From assembly GCA_035041965.1 (NCBI GenBank), contig JAPYMA010001607.1:62001-126000 (forward strand): a DNA stretch of 64,000 nucleotides. The letters are read 5' to 3'. A model generated the notes under the pieces. It was not told where the DNA came from. It worked only from the letters and a program-made list of their open reading frames with translations, and ran no database searches. Each line of letters begins with the position of its first letter. The stretch's first letter is position 1. Source of the stretch: Anisakis pegreffii (Eukaryota; Nematoda; Chromadorea; Rhabditida; Anisakidae). Position numbers and translations under genes: made by a program. Positions 1-18,900 of this stretch are shown in pieces.

Positions 1-22
1 GTCACTGTTTTGCTTTCTATTA

Positions 23-664
23 ATACAATATCATATCACATCATACAATTGCAAAGTGCCTCTGCAAACGTTTCTTCAGAAAAAAGGTTATGAAAGTCAC
101 ATTTAATGAGTAGCTGTTTGATTGTTTGGCTATTTTTTGTTGCAATTATTATTGACAAATTATGGTATTCTTTCCGATAATGGTTACTTTCAATCGCAAT
201 AACTACTGTACTTTGAACACCTACTTTCTCAAAAATCATTTTGGAAAAATGTCATTGAGTGACATTTTTCCAAAATGATTTTTAAGAAATGATGTCAGTA
301 CGTGTTCAAAGTACAGTAGTTATTGCGTTTGAAAGTAACCATTATCGGAAAGAATACCATAATTTGTCAATAATAATTGCAACAAAAAATTGACATTTCA
401 CAATATTGAACGAATAGAAATTTTTCCAAAAATCATTTGGAAATAAAAGTTTTATTTCGTCTTCATTAAATTTGACTTTTCATAGTGATATTATTTTGAT
501 CGTCACCGTCAAAAGCAGTTTAGAAAAGCTCTCTGATCCGTTTGTGCTTAATTCATTGATCAGTTTCTGACGATCGAATGGACTTGATACGAACACATGA
601 ATACAATATCATATCACATCATATGAATGCACAATGCCTCCGCAAACATTTCTTCAGAAAAAAG
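23..664. repeat. Segment bounded by a 65-bp direct repeat
   Basis: The stretch 23-87 recurs at 600-664 with a few mismatches (both run from taatacaatatc, or nearly so, through tcttcagaaaaaa). The two copies flank the large inverted repeat at 133-390. Direct repeats around a foldback suggest an old mobile or duplicated element, but no transposase ORF lies inside and no clear target-site duplication is visible. Confidence 0.6.
133..390. repeat. Large inverted repeat (foldback), arms about 122-130 bp
   Basis: The left arm (133-254) and right arm (260-390) are near-perfect reverse complements around a 5-bp spacer (ttgag). The main difference is a short indel near the inner third of the right arm (about 286-302). 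A transcript would form a long hairpin. The form suits a non-autonomous foldback/MITE element or a hairpin RNA source. No coding frame is credible here. Confidence 0.85.
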
Positions 665-3600
665 ATGCAAATTTTATGTTTAAGCGATGATATCAAGTTT
701 TCTTAGTCATTCTGAAGCATGCTATCGTGCTATAACCCTTTCAAGTCTTCAGTGTTACTCATCAACTATGACTTCCCATCTAGAATGCTTCTTGTTGTTC
801 AGAATCCTTCCCACTCGTCCGGTTCGGCGTATTTACTCATGCCTGAAGACTTTTTATTTACCAAATTGAATCATTTTATTGAAAAGCAAACATTATTGCT
901 TAGGTTTGGTTTGTTCATTGTCGCACTACTACTGAATGGTGATTACATGAGGTCAATGAATAAATATTAGCTTTTATTGTTTTGACATTTGCAACTGTGC
1001 ACATTCTTATGATGCCTTCATCGAAATTTAATTCACACCAATGATTTTTCTAAATGTTAACCGAATGCTTAAAATTTCTGTTGCGAGCAGCAACAGCAAC
1101 AACAAGCTGAAATATTCGAGGCTCACGAGACACTCACCATCTCATTGGTACGTTGGCAATTGAAGAAATATCGCATTTTATCTTCATATGTTCAATGTTC
1201 ATTCATTCATTCAGATTTATTATCATAACTTCTGTGCTGGAATTGAATGTGCTGATTTTTGATTTACAATTGCACTGGAATGCTTTGCTTTTCATGTGAC
1301 GATTCTTTGCGATGAGATGGTGCTATTATCATTGTCATCTCAACAATATCAATGTTATGATAACTTTTACCAACCTGTTGATAATTGGAATAAAAAACTT
1401 ATGGAACCCATTCATAAGTATAAATCTACCGTGTTTTTTCATCAGTTCAGTTGTTCGCATCTGTTACAACTCGTAGTCAATAACGGGTATTTGGATATAT
1501 AGTGGCGATAGCTATAGTTCTGAGAAAATATGGAACCCCCAAAACGATCGCCATCATCAATGTAATAGGATGATGATGATGATGATAGATGAATGAATTT
1601 AAAAGCTATGAGATTCGTTACGATCGATGAGAGAGAGACCAAGATATAAAATGTGATGAAATACGATGAGACTAACCGCTTAGCTCTACTCAATGAACCA
1701 ATCAAGAGCGCCATTGGAGGCGGACTCGAATCGTTCTTGAGCGAGCGTTACTGGGCGCCGCCTTTGGAGCCGTCCGTCGGTGGGGCCGATCAAGCGAAAC
1801 GCCGCAGCTCGATGTCGCCCTCCTCTCCTATTCTTCTATTCTCTCCATATCGTCATCCTCCTTCTACAATCCAAAATCCGAATAGTAATCATATCACGAT
1901 GGTCTCATCCGAGTCACACTTGAATATCTGGATAATTCCAGGTATATTCTAACGTTTAGGTGATTCTCGTTGCAATGCTGGCTGGTCATAATGATTTGTG
2001 ACAAGTCATACTTGCAGTGAGAGTGAATTCGACTCGAGAATTCTATCGTGTTTGTACAACTGTTCATTGCAATTCATTGTGCTCAAACGTTTAGTATATT
2101 TTGTCATTGTACTGTATTTATCAACATCAACGAATTATGTTTATTGATAGACTGCTCAAGTCCCCAATTCTGATTAGCATTCATTCCAGCAGCACACATG
2201 CTCAACAAAACCGATGAGACGGAATTGAATCCACGAATATTTATTGTTGTTCAATCGTACAGTAAATGGAGTGAATACATTATAGAAATTCTGTCGGTTT
2301 TATTTTGCTCTCCGAACTGATCTTCCAATAGATTGTCAATTCTTAATTATACTCATCCACCAATATCACATCGGATCTGTTGCAGTCTTTCGCGAAATCA
2401 AGCTCGTTACAACTTCCCTCGGATGTACAGCCCATTCATGAATCATTTAAGTTATCGTTATCTGAACTAACTACTCACCTTTCCAATCCTGTCAGCAGTA
2501 GCACTAATGTGATTATGATAACACTGAACAAACTCTGCGACATTGACCCATGCAGTGCTCTGCTAAATGCACTAACTTGATAATACGATAGCGATAGCGA
2601 TATCAGTGGTCTGTTATCAATGTTGTTCATAAGCTTTTGATCAAAAAGAAGAAGAAGAAGAAACATCTTCAGAGATTTTTATAGGCCACCGAATATACTC
2701 CCTCATTATCAATGCTGCTATCATTATCACTATAAATGTGTTCCTTATCAAGTGTGTCGAAATAGTAGTGTTCTTATTCAACCACGCAACCGCTCGAGCC
2801 ATCTTCGATCACTCACCACCGTCATAAAAATTGATTTTGTTTCAACAGATAACCAGTCTTACTCATTTATATTTACATTTTCGGTTTAGCAATTTTCGAA
2901 AATATCTCCGTTTTATTGTGAAATAATTATTCTTCCGTGCTCCCTATCCTCTTCAAAGAATACATTCGTATCACTCGTTTGTTAATCACTGATTATAAAT
3001 GATCAACCATTTTAAAGGTTTCATAATCAAGATAACGAATTGCCAAGGTTTCTATGATGCAGCAATGGTTGGTACGTTCAGTGATTTGCCACAAACCACA
3101 CACTTCTAATTGTGAATAATTGATGCTCTTGATTGCCGCTTAATCCTAGAATCATGTTCACAGTGATCACCTGTTCAAAATATGGTGATGTTATCAAGAA
3201 AAACTCCTTCGAACTATCATTTTAAACGTTCTACTCGAGTGATTAGCTAATCAGCTGTGTTGACTGTTGTTCAGCTGTCTTTGTTGATTCTACTCTAAAA
3301 TGGTCACTATCAAGAGCAGATAAAAATAGTGATACTTCAACTTTTTTGTTGATTGATTATCATTAAGTTTGCCTTTCGAACGTGTCTTCATCGTTTACAC
3401 AGGATGAAATACAAACAAATATTTTGTGTTTACTTGTTTGAGTACTGCCCGCTACATATCAGTGCTGAATACGGGTGACATTTTGACCGCTTGTTTCAGG
3501 AAGCAAATCATTTCTGTTTCTGATTCATATTATGTTTCTGAGAAAGCAAATTATTTTTGTTTCGGATTCGATCGGCTTGTGATAGCGTTGAATTGATGGT

Positions 3601-6600
3601 GTTTGAAGCTGCATTTCACTGCAGGTAATAACGATCTACATATCTTAGATCATATTCTATGCGAATGTCATACTGAGTATTGTGCGAAGTAACGCATATT
3701 GTGCGAAGTAACTCTTAAACGCGTCGATGAATCACCTCAAACAGATAGAACGGTTTCATTAGATGGATGGTTACGGTAAACGATGTTGATTCATAAGATG
3801 GGACAAAATTTTTGACAGTTTGGGGAGAAGAAACTGATCAGGAGTGGAATTATTGGAAGAATGAGATTAGATACTTGTGAAAGAGCACATGCGGGGGTGT
3901 CATATGGTAAAGCACTGCAATTGCTTGTGAAGCTGAACGTTAAAAACTGGTAAGTGATGGGCAAAGCTGAAAGTGTTGAAATCTAGCATTCGTATCTGTC
4001 ATTGTCACAAAACTGTCTCAACGCCCTTTTTCCATCTGTTCCCTCCTTCTCGATCATCCTTTTTCTATACGAATAGATCAATGAAACAAGGATACGTTTG
4101 AATGAGAAGTTTGAAAAGAATGAAAGTAAAATTAGGTATAATTATTAGCCCACAGCTACAAAATCGAATCGAATCGAACTGAACGATAATATGACTGCAA
4201 CATTATATGATGAAGCTGTCCGTCCGTACATCATATCATATTAACCAACTGCAACCAGCCGGCTTGTTAAGCATCTCAACTAGATTGAAAGCTATCTTAT
4301 GAAGCAGCATACCAATCAACATACATAGGTATGCCATTTAGTGACAGTCTCATAGCAGCAATTTTAAACATCGTTTCAATGGCAGAGCTTACAGAGAAGC
4401 AAACGAAAATCCCTCGTTCCCAGCTAGCTAAAACTCTCGACTATCGACGCAATGTTACTTCAGCGTTGCTCCACTCGTTGTTGCTCTGTCACCAGTTGGC
4501 TCCATCTGGTCGCATACGTACCCCTCAAGCTACTACTCTGACTGTTTTTCGAGTAACCCGTCTTCACTTACATCTATCATCAGCAGCAACAGCCACAGCA
4601 TCAGCATCATTCTATCCCTTTCCACTTGCATTCTTATGCTGATTACTTTTCGTTATGCCGTAAACTGGTACTTCCCTTTCAGTTCAACCAGTTCACATTC
4701 CATCCCAACATGTCACATACGCATAATTTAGATTTTCCAATTGTCAACTTCCAAATTCACAAACATTCCAGAGACCAGCCAAATCGTCGAAAGACTTCTT
4801 CCTACAGTCTTTCTCAAACAAATTTTTGTACTTATTCTAAAGCTGTTCCGTTCCAGCTACAACATTGCATCGTCCTATGTTATGGTTCTTCGTTCATTTC
4901 TGTCCCTCATATGTGAACAATTCCTGCAATAGTTTTAGATACGATACAATAATAATACAACACATTTAAATACGTTTATGTGCTCATTCGTTTCCAAATT
5001 ACGTGGAATTTGTTTCATACCTTACGCTGCTGCAATTAATCTCCTTCACAATTCCGATACGCCTAATTTGAGTCTGTCTTGCCGAACTCATTCAGCACCT
5101 TTCATTGATTATCCATTGTGCTCACTCGCTGAACGTATTCTGACTGTTGTTGGCGTTTGTTTCTGATTACGGTACCTGCTCTTGTGCCATTCTAATACTT
5201 TCTCATTCTCAGATGCTTAAAAGAATACTTCGTATGGTGATGAGCCAATCGTACTCATTACCGTTCTGCTTTTTAGTCATAATCCCTCAGAAATATGCTC
5301 AAACTCAACTGAATGCAATCACTCACTCATTTCACTGAGGCAATGAACATTCCGCAAGCAGTTTAAATGGATCAAACAATCTCATACGAAGATCACTACT
5401 CAAGAAAAGTAAAAATTCCTTGACGGAACAATAAATGCTTACGAGTCCCCACAACAAAAATGTCGCACCATTCGATCATCATTCCTTCTTGCATTAGTTC
5501 CAGTATTTGAAACAATTTAAATGAAATGCTATTAAATTAACGAGAAATTCAACTATAATATAACCAAATAAGATTTAATCTATTAAAATTCTTATCTTTA
5601 CTAGCCCTCATTCATTTTACTGTTGCATCTAGTTCTTTCAAAAGGCAATAAGCCGACATCATAACGATTAGACGGTGCTATTGTCATGGTTCTTCACTGA
5701 CGAGAACAAAAGAAGACGGCCGAAATATTCCTAATCGATAGCCGGATTTTCCACTATTCCATCGGTTTCGAATACTGTTCGCATGTTCGAGAACTTCTTT
5801 TTATGGCAGGGATGAGTTACAATCGGAAAATCGACTCATCGCATTCATATGTAAAGGAAAGATGATGAGACTTTATGACTTGTGTGTGAATCAGCTTGTA
5901 GAATAGAACTGTTCTTACGGGTGGATTTCAATGTAGTTTGTTCCCTGCAACTCACACTTGGTTGTCAACTCTCTCTAAAACATCAACTTCTATCGGCGAA
6001 GTGAAATTTTTAGCAGCTCATTGAATCAATCTCATAAAATCCCACTATACTGTAGATGGAGACATCGGAATTCCAGTTATATTTTGCAAATAACTTTTTC
6101 GAAAGGTCAAAAACATTACCGAAAGTTGATCATCTTACAATCGTCATCACTATACTTTCTAAGTCAAACAACAACAACAAAAAAATTCTCAAGTGATCCA
6201 TCGAAGCATTCAAGCACCATCCCTCCCACTCCTACTCAGCACCAGTCGTAATTCTTTCCTTCCTTCATGACTCATCGAGAAACGACGCTATGCGTTGTTG
6301 GCTATGTTAACGTGAGAACTGAACAATTTTGTGTCCAACTTTATGAGCAACGAGGTGACCATGATCTAGTCGATTTGATTTGAATCTAATCATCACTACT
6401 AATGTCGTCAATCAGTTGGCGTTTGCTTATCACTATTACGTGATATGATGATGCGTGTAATCATTCGTTATTCATGCTCACTTTCACTCTTGCCCATGTT
6501 CAGTGGCCGCTTACTTCATGCCACGTATTCTGATCATCGTAGAACGGACTTCTCTCGTAAACACACTCAATTCTCGCATCTCACCAACGAAGTTGTAATT

Positions 6601-6740
6601 TGAAGTGCCTATCGCCTTGCAAATCCATTGAAATTCCCCATATTTGATTGGTATGAATGAATGTATCGATATCGCATAGCGTTTGTTCGACGCCTTAAAG
6701 CGAAACTGCTGCAAGTTTGAGTGGAAAATGACAATTCTAG
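665..6740. other. Upstream region of the FoxA gene, largely non-coding
   Basis: Only short, low-quality frames are present, together with simple repeats such as GATGAT near 1570 and GAAGAA near 2648. The GC-rich ORF at 1653-1952 is listed separately. The region lies upstream of the first FoxA exon I can support, so it probably holds the promoter, enhancers and possibly one or more 5' exons that I could not identify. Confidence 0.5.
1653..1952 (+). other. GC-rich ORF or promoter island, uncertain
   Basis: A 99-codon plus-strand frame opens with Met-Met-Lys-Tyr-Asp and lies over a segment (about 1700-1830) that is clearly richer in GC than its surroundings. The segment includes a CCAAT box and an ATTGG inverse CCAAT about 10 bp apart (near 1700-1716). 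The frame has mixed, protein-like composition (GGGLESFLSERYWAPPLEP), unlike the low-complexity neighbours, and a possible splice donor (ccag|gtatat) near 1940. I do not recognise the protein. It could be a 5' exon of the FoxA gene, a separate small exon, or a promoter island that is open by chance. Confidence 0.25.
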
Positions 6741-12996
<6,256 letters not shown>

Positions 12997-15900
12997 CAAT
13001 ACATAAATATGGACTGTTCGAATGATCGCTTCAGCTCATAATGATATCTCTCCATACTGATCACTCAGCTAACAGGAATAATGGAATCCAGTCAGTACAG
13101 TCAATGTCCTCACGAAGTTTTCTATGAATAACACATTGGAACTCACTGTGATCTTACCAGTAAAATTACAAGAATCTTATTACTCTCATAAACATTCATT
13201 CATGTCATCAGAGCAATAATTTGCCGAAATTTCTGTCTAATAGACTCTCTGTGAAATTGAACCATTTAACGAATATTCATTCATCGTAATCATATAATCA
13301 ACATGTTGTTGTGAGCGTATCATTCGTTTCGTGACACTGGTTCTATGGACCAATTCAACAGATTATAATTTTGGTATTGCATGACTCGTTATTGTGTTAT
13401 ACATAAATGATACTGTAAAAATATTGTTATTAAGTTATTTTTGTCACTGATCATTCTGCGTTATTGATGTAAGTCATTCTGTAATGTTACAATAACGATC
13501 GTATTCTTGTGTAAATCAACGTGCATATTATTCAGCCCAAGTGCCAATGGTTCATATCATCGTACTGTATTATTGTTTCATTTTGTTCTTTAGTTAAGTT
13601 TCCTGTTCAATATTCTCTTTTCACATCATCATAATCCATCTTGAAGAATACTCATCAATTCCTTCAACAACAAAAAAAAGCTGAAATCCACCTTATGGAT
13701 TCCACACTGAAGACACCACTAAATCTTATGAGAACAAGCTCTCATTTTTTTCTGATCAATCAGCTGATTTTACCATTGATCTACCGGATTTACGTTTGAT
13801 CCATTTCTTCGACCCTCTCAACCAGTCAGCTCATATTTTGAAGTCGAAATTTGATGCAAAAAAGCACACCATAAGCATTTTGATGTTACCATATTCATCG
13901 AAAATGAAAATCTATTCAATTGACATTGTTAACGTAATTTCGTGTGTAATGAATTTTTCATCCTAACTTGAGCAAACATCAAGTTAAACTCTGTTTTTTT
14001 TTACTATTCACCCGAGCTGCCTTATCTTACATTGTGCAATCAATTGTCATTGTTGCTTTTTTATTCGTTCTTCATGTTCTCTTAATGAAATTCGATGATA
14101 GTTCAGCTTCCAATTTCTTTCTCCTACATTTTCGATTAGACGAATTATGTTCAAAAAACACCAAAATGTTCGATTTGCGTAAAAAGTTACCTGCTAGAAA
14201 ATTGAGCATTCCATCACTATTGCAAACTTTATAAGGATAGTAAAAAAGTTTCGAGATCAATTTTCCGTATTATCGCCATCATCATAATTCATCGATTATC
14301 AAGCTTCCACCGAATGCTTTTCATCCTGTCCTTCTACTCGAAAATTTCTTCTCTTTTAGCCTATTGATGAATTAATTCCGAATGAACGTTGCAATACGGT
14401 ATAACATTGCGACTGTTCACTTTCGACTGTTTTGATTCTCATAAAGCATTTTCGTTGTTGTTGCTGTTGTTCATTTTTATATGTTGTTTTTTTTTGGATT
14501 TTGTGTTCGTTGGTTTTAAATTTCGCTATTTTATCTATTCATATTGATTGATGACTTACTCTATTTGATTGTCATTCTGAGTTTGCGTTGTGAATCTGTT
14601 TTAATGAATTATTGTATGCATGAAAGCGTTATTAGTTTATATACCTAAATGAATAAATGAATGATATTACATTATATCGACTGCATTCGCAGCTTTCACT
14701 TGCAACAACATTTATTTGCACGTGTACAATATTCATTATATTCATGCCGATACCTGCACTCGGCAGCACTCACAAATTATGAGAAGACTAGCATCGGATT
14801 TCATTCATTCAACTTTCATGTTTTTATTCGATTTCAATCCATTGAACAATGCGTGCAACTGCTTGAAAGTTGTACTGATCGATAGGTGGATAGGTGATAT
14901 AGGACACAGATGGATTGATGATCTTAAGGTTCACTGTTATGACCGGCTCGAATAAAGACGGAAGTTGTTGAGTGAGTTAAGAGCATTAATGAAGTTTTGC
15001 AGTATGAAGTGACCGTGATGAGGGGCATGTTGCGCATCTTATACGTGTATATTTGTCAGCGGTCGGCATTTTGAATTGTTGTATGGACGTATTGAGTGAG
15101 CATTATTGCGCAGTTTAGTGCTGCTGAAGTGGTTGGTCGGGTTGGCTGAGTTGCTCGGGTTCTTTTGATTCAGTGGTTGTTGGTTTATATGAATTCGGTT
15201 TGGATGGATAGATTTCTGAATAGGAGACGGGATCGAGTGAATGGAAATCTATACACATCTACTACCATTAACATTTCAGTCATTCAGTTCACTTCATTTG
15301 ATATCATTCGTATATTCTTCGATGATATTACCACTCAAGAAGCAATAACGTCAATCGAGTACGTTTGACCCTTTGCTCTCTTCTCTACTCCAAATATATT
15401 CAAAGTTTTTCGGTGAATCATTCAGATCAGCAAAGAATGCTGCTGGAATTCCATTGAAAGGGAAATGACTAAATGAATTCGACCCAAAGAAAATATCGTT
15501 AATGTTCTTTTTCTGAGTGTGATGCAAAAGATAATATATATAATATGTTTGATGAATGTGTTTCACTGAAATGAAATAATTGAAAGGAATGAAAGGAAAT
15601 AAAAGTACGTAATTATACGTGATGAGAGGGCGTCGTATCATTGCACTGATGGATTTGCAGCCTTATGTGTGCTTTGTAATTTACCACATTTAAGTTCTTA
15701 TGAATAGCCTTAGGGCAGCTAACCGAACCAGTAAATGAGTATTTCTTCGTGCGTGCTTGCTCATCATTATTCTCATCATTCCAGCTTATTGATGAGCAAG
15801 CTGTGTTACGCGGAAAACCAGCCTAGGCAATATGCTCAACCAATAGCATTCATCGATTTCAAGAGGAGCAACAATTTCATTTGTAAACTCTTAATGAATG

Positions 15901-18900
15901 ATTTTAAAACTGAAGATTTACGATAATTCCTGGGACATTGAGGATATCTTCGATTCAAACAGCTACATAATAATTCACACACGTTTATGGATGATGTACC
16001 TTCATTATATTCATAATGTGCACCAGCAGCACGAGAATAGCACCTTTTCGTGTTCATTGTATTGTCTATGGAATATTGAATATATCAAGTGTGAAAACAA
16101 CATCAACGGGTGGTCAAGTCTCTCAATCACTCCACTCACTTCATTAGAGCCTCAGCAACATATTGACCCTCAACATTAACCTCTTCAGTTTCCTTTATCC
16201 CAACATTCACTTCCTTCAGGTATACTTCTACTTGCTCTCTCACATCTTAAACCTTTCAAGATCGTATCTCGTTTCGCGCCATCTACCTACTTACCTCACC
16301 TTCTTTCGTTACTGAAAGATATTGGATATAAAATTACTAGGAGTAACAATTCTCACTATTGTACATCTTAAGAAATATGTGTATGTATCCAAACCACAAT
16401 TAGGAAAGGAATCTCAAGAAACATCGAGCAAGCAAGGCATCGCCAATGCTATCCGTTACAGCTGAACAACGACTAGATTTTATTAGAGCGTGGTGAGTGC
16501 AAGAGATAGAGGGAAAAGAGAAAAACACACAAGCAAACGTCACCGTTAGTGAGTGAATCAGTTTGATTACGGTATCGTTCAGACAACTTTTATTGGCTTG
16601 CTGAGCAGGTGAGCAGCATTTGCATGGGTTGGCTGAAAGGAACAGGGACAAAATCATACCGAATTTTACTGTTACTATCAAGAATCAACCCAAACGATTA
16701 AATGATCTGGGCTCATCAATAAACATTAATGATGATTGTCTTGATAAATTGATCAGAGTATTTCTGTCTGTATATTATACACATGTTTCTAAGCGTCGTT
16801 GTAAATGAGTTGAGTTTGACAGAACTGAACATTTCCGCAGAATTGAACACGATTCATTACGGAGAGCTTTATAAATTCACGTTGATTGCATCAAGCGAAA
16901 CGTACGTAAAATATATATTTATTTCATCAGTAATCGTTCAAAACAAAACCAATCGAAATTATACAACGGCACAACAACAGCACATAAAAATCCAACTCTA
17001 AATTCATCTCGCACAATAACCAGATAGATATATCATGTGATACGACCAAATGAGAAACAATGTAATATAAAACTGCTTTGTAATATGAATACAAACACAA
17101 ATCAATAAATAAAACAAACGACGTGACTTAATTAAAATAGTAATCGGCTAATTTATTTTATAATAATAACGTTACGGATAATGATAATAACAATAAGAAT
17201 GATGAAGTGAAACATCTAATGAGCATTTGATTGGTAATACGAAAACAAAAAACTTATTAATCAAATAATGTACTTATAACGTATACGGCACTGAACATCG
17301 AGACCCGTAACTGAAAACGTTTTTGCGCTAGAATCAGAATAACACATGGAATATGAGGAAAATAACGTCCAGAAACGAGTGCAGCTTTTAATGTGTGGAT
17401 GTCAGTAAGCCATGGGACATATCTGGCTTTCTAAAACGTATCAGAGAGAAGGCAGAATTCTTGTAAGTTTAAGAAATTCGTCCGATGGCTAGTGACAGAG
17501 AAAAATTCCACTGGCTCTCATAAATACTTCGCAGGCGAAAATCCGGATGAACATAAATTTTGGATGGGGACGAACTGTTATCGCTGGGCAGTTTGGTGAA
17601 TGCTGATAAATGTGCCATGTTTCCTCATCTTCCATATCATTGCTGTCACTTATAAGGCTTTCCGATGAAGTGAATGTTCTTGCCGTTCACAACGATACAA
17701 TACACATGACACAGTGAAAAGAACAATCAAAACGCAAAAATTCAAAAACGATATAATTTGCTGATTTCATTGAAGCATTCTTGCTGATTTGACATATCCG
17801 ATAGAGCTGAGGCTGGATTAATGACATTTTCAGTGATAATCATCCTCAAAACTAGTAGTTGCGTTGTGAAATAAAGTTAAGAACTGAATATCGAACAGAA
17901 TAACTAAACTCAACGACCACAATGCGCCTAATATCGACTCAAAACGATAACGTCTCCCACTGAATCCAGTCTGAAGAGTTCAATTCCTTTGTTTGGAAAC
18001 ACCCCGAAATCATGACCCGAATTGCAACGAGAACAACAGAAAAGTGGCAAAAAATTAAGAAACGGAATAAAATGATGCGCAAAAATTAGACTATAATTAA
18101 ATGGATGAGTCTAGAGGATCATTTGCAGTCGATGGCCACGCTCTAGCCTTTAAAATCCAGGCTGAACAAATAATCAGTATTCTAATAGAATCAAAACCTC
18201 GGTTCAGATAAAAGGCATATGTCACGAGATGATGACGATGACGGTGGGGATGACCGTGTAGGGACTAAGCATTTCGGATGATCTGATTCAAATTCGACAA
18301 CCTTAGCAGTATTTATATGCGCGTTATGAAATAAAGTAAAGGTCTATGTTTATACTGCTGGCATTGTTTTGTGTTGTGTTTATTGGACAAATATTAGGAG
18401 AACAGAACAAGATGAAGCCAATATAAAGCATCTGCGAGTGAAATAAACGAATGTGAATAAATATTTATTGAATAAATATGTGAATTGGATAAATGTTCAC
18501 TTATTAAATAAATATATCAATATTTGCTTGTGGTTGCGTTCGGTACCCTATGTAAATGTTCGAACTGCAGCTGATTACAAGACCTTCCAGGAATCATGCC
18601 CATAGTTCCCATGATGCTTTTTCTCGGAACTCAAACAATCATCAATTCATATGCTTTCAACTGTAACTTCAAACAACTATGAAATCTGATATCTCTCCTC
18701 AAATTAAATCCATTGATGCTGCAAACGTACTAAAAACTGGTGTGTTCATCTCTAGCATGCTTGCAACTGCATCGATAGAGGTATTGAATAATTTGCATTC
18801 TATCGGATTCATGAAGGCAAAACAAACGCGGGTACTGTAAAGGCTAATTTGTGATAGATGTGACGCAGGTACGGCATTGTACCACTCTCTACAAGCCAAC

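Noticed and set aside
4331..5338. Run of plus-strand frames of 60-103 codons
   Set aside because: Low-complexity Ser/Leu/Phe composition from T/C-rich DNA, with no exon chain or motif.
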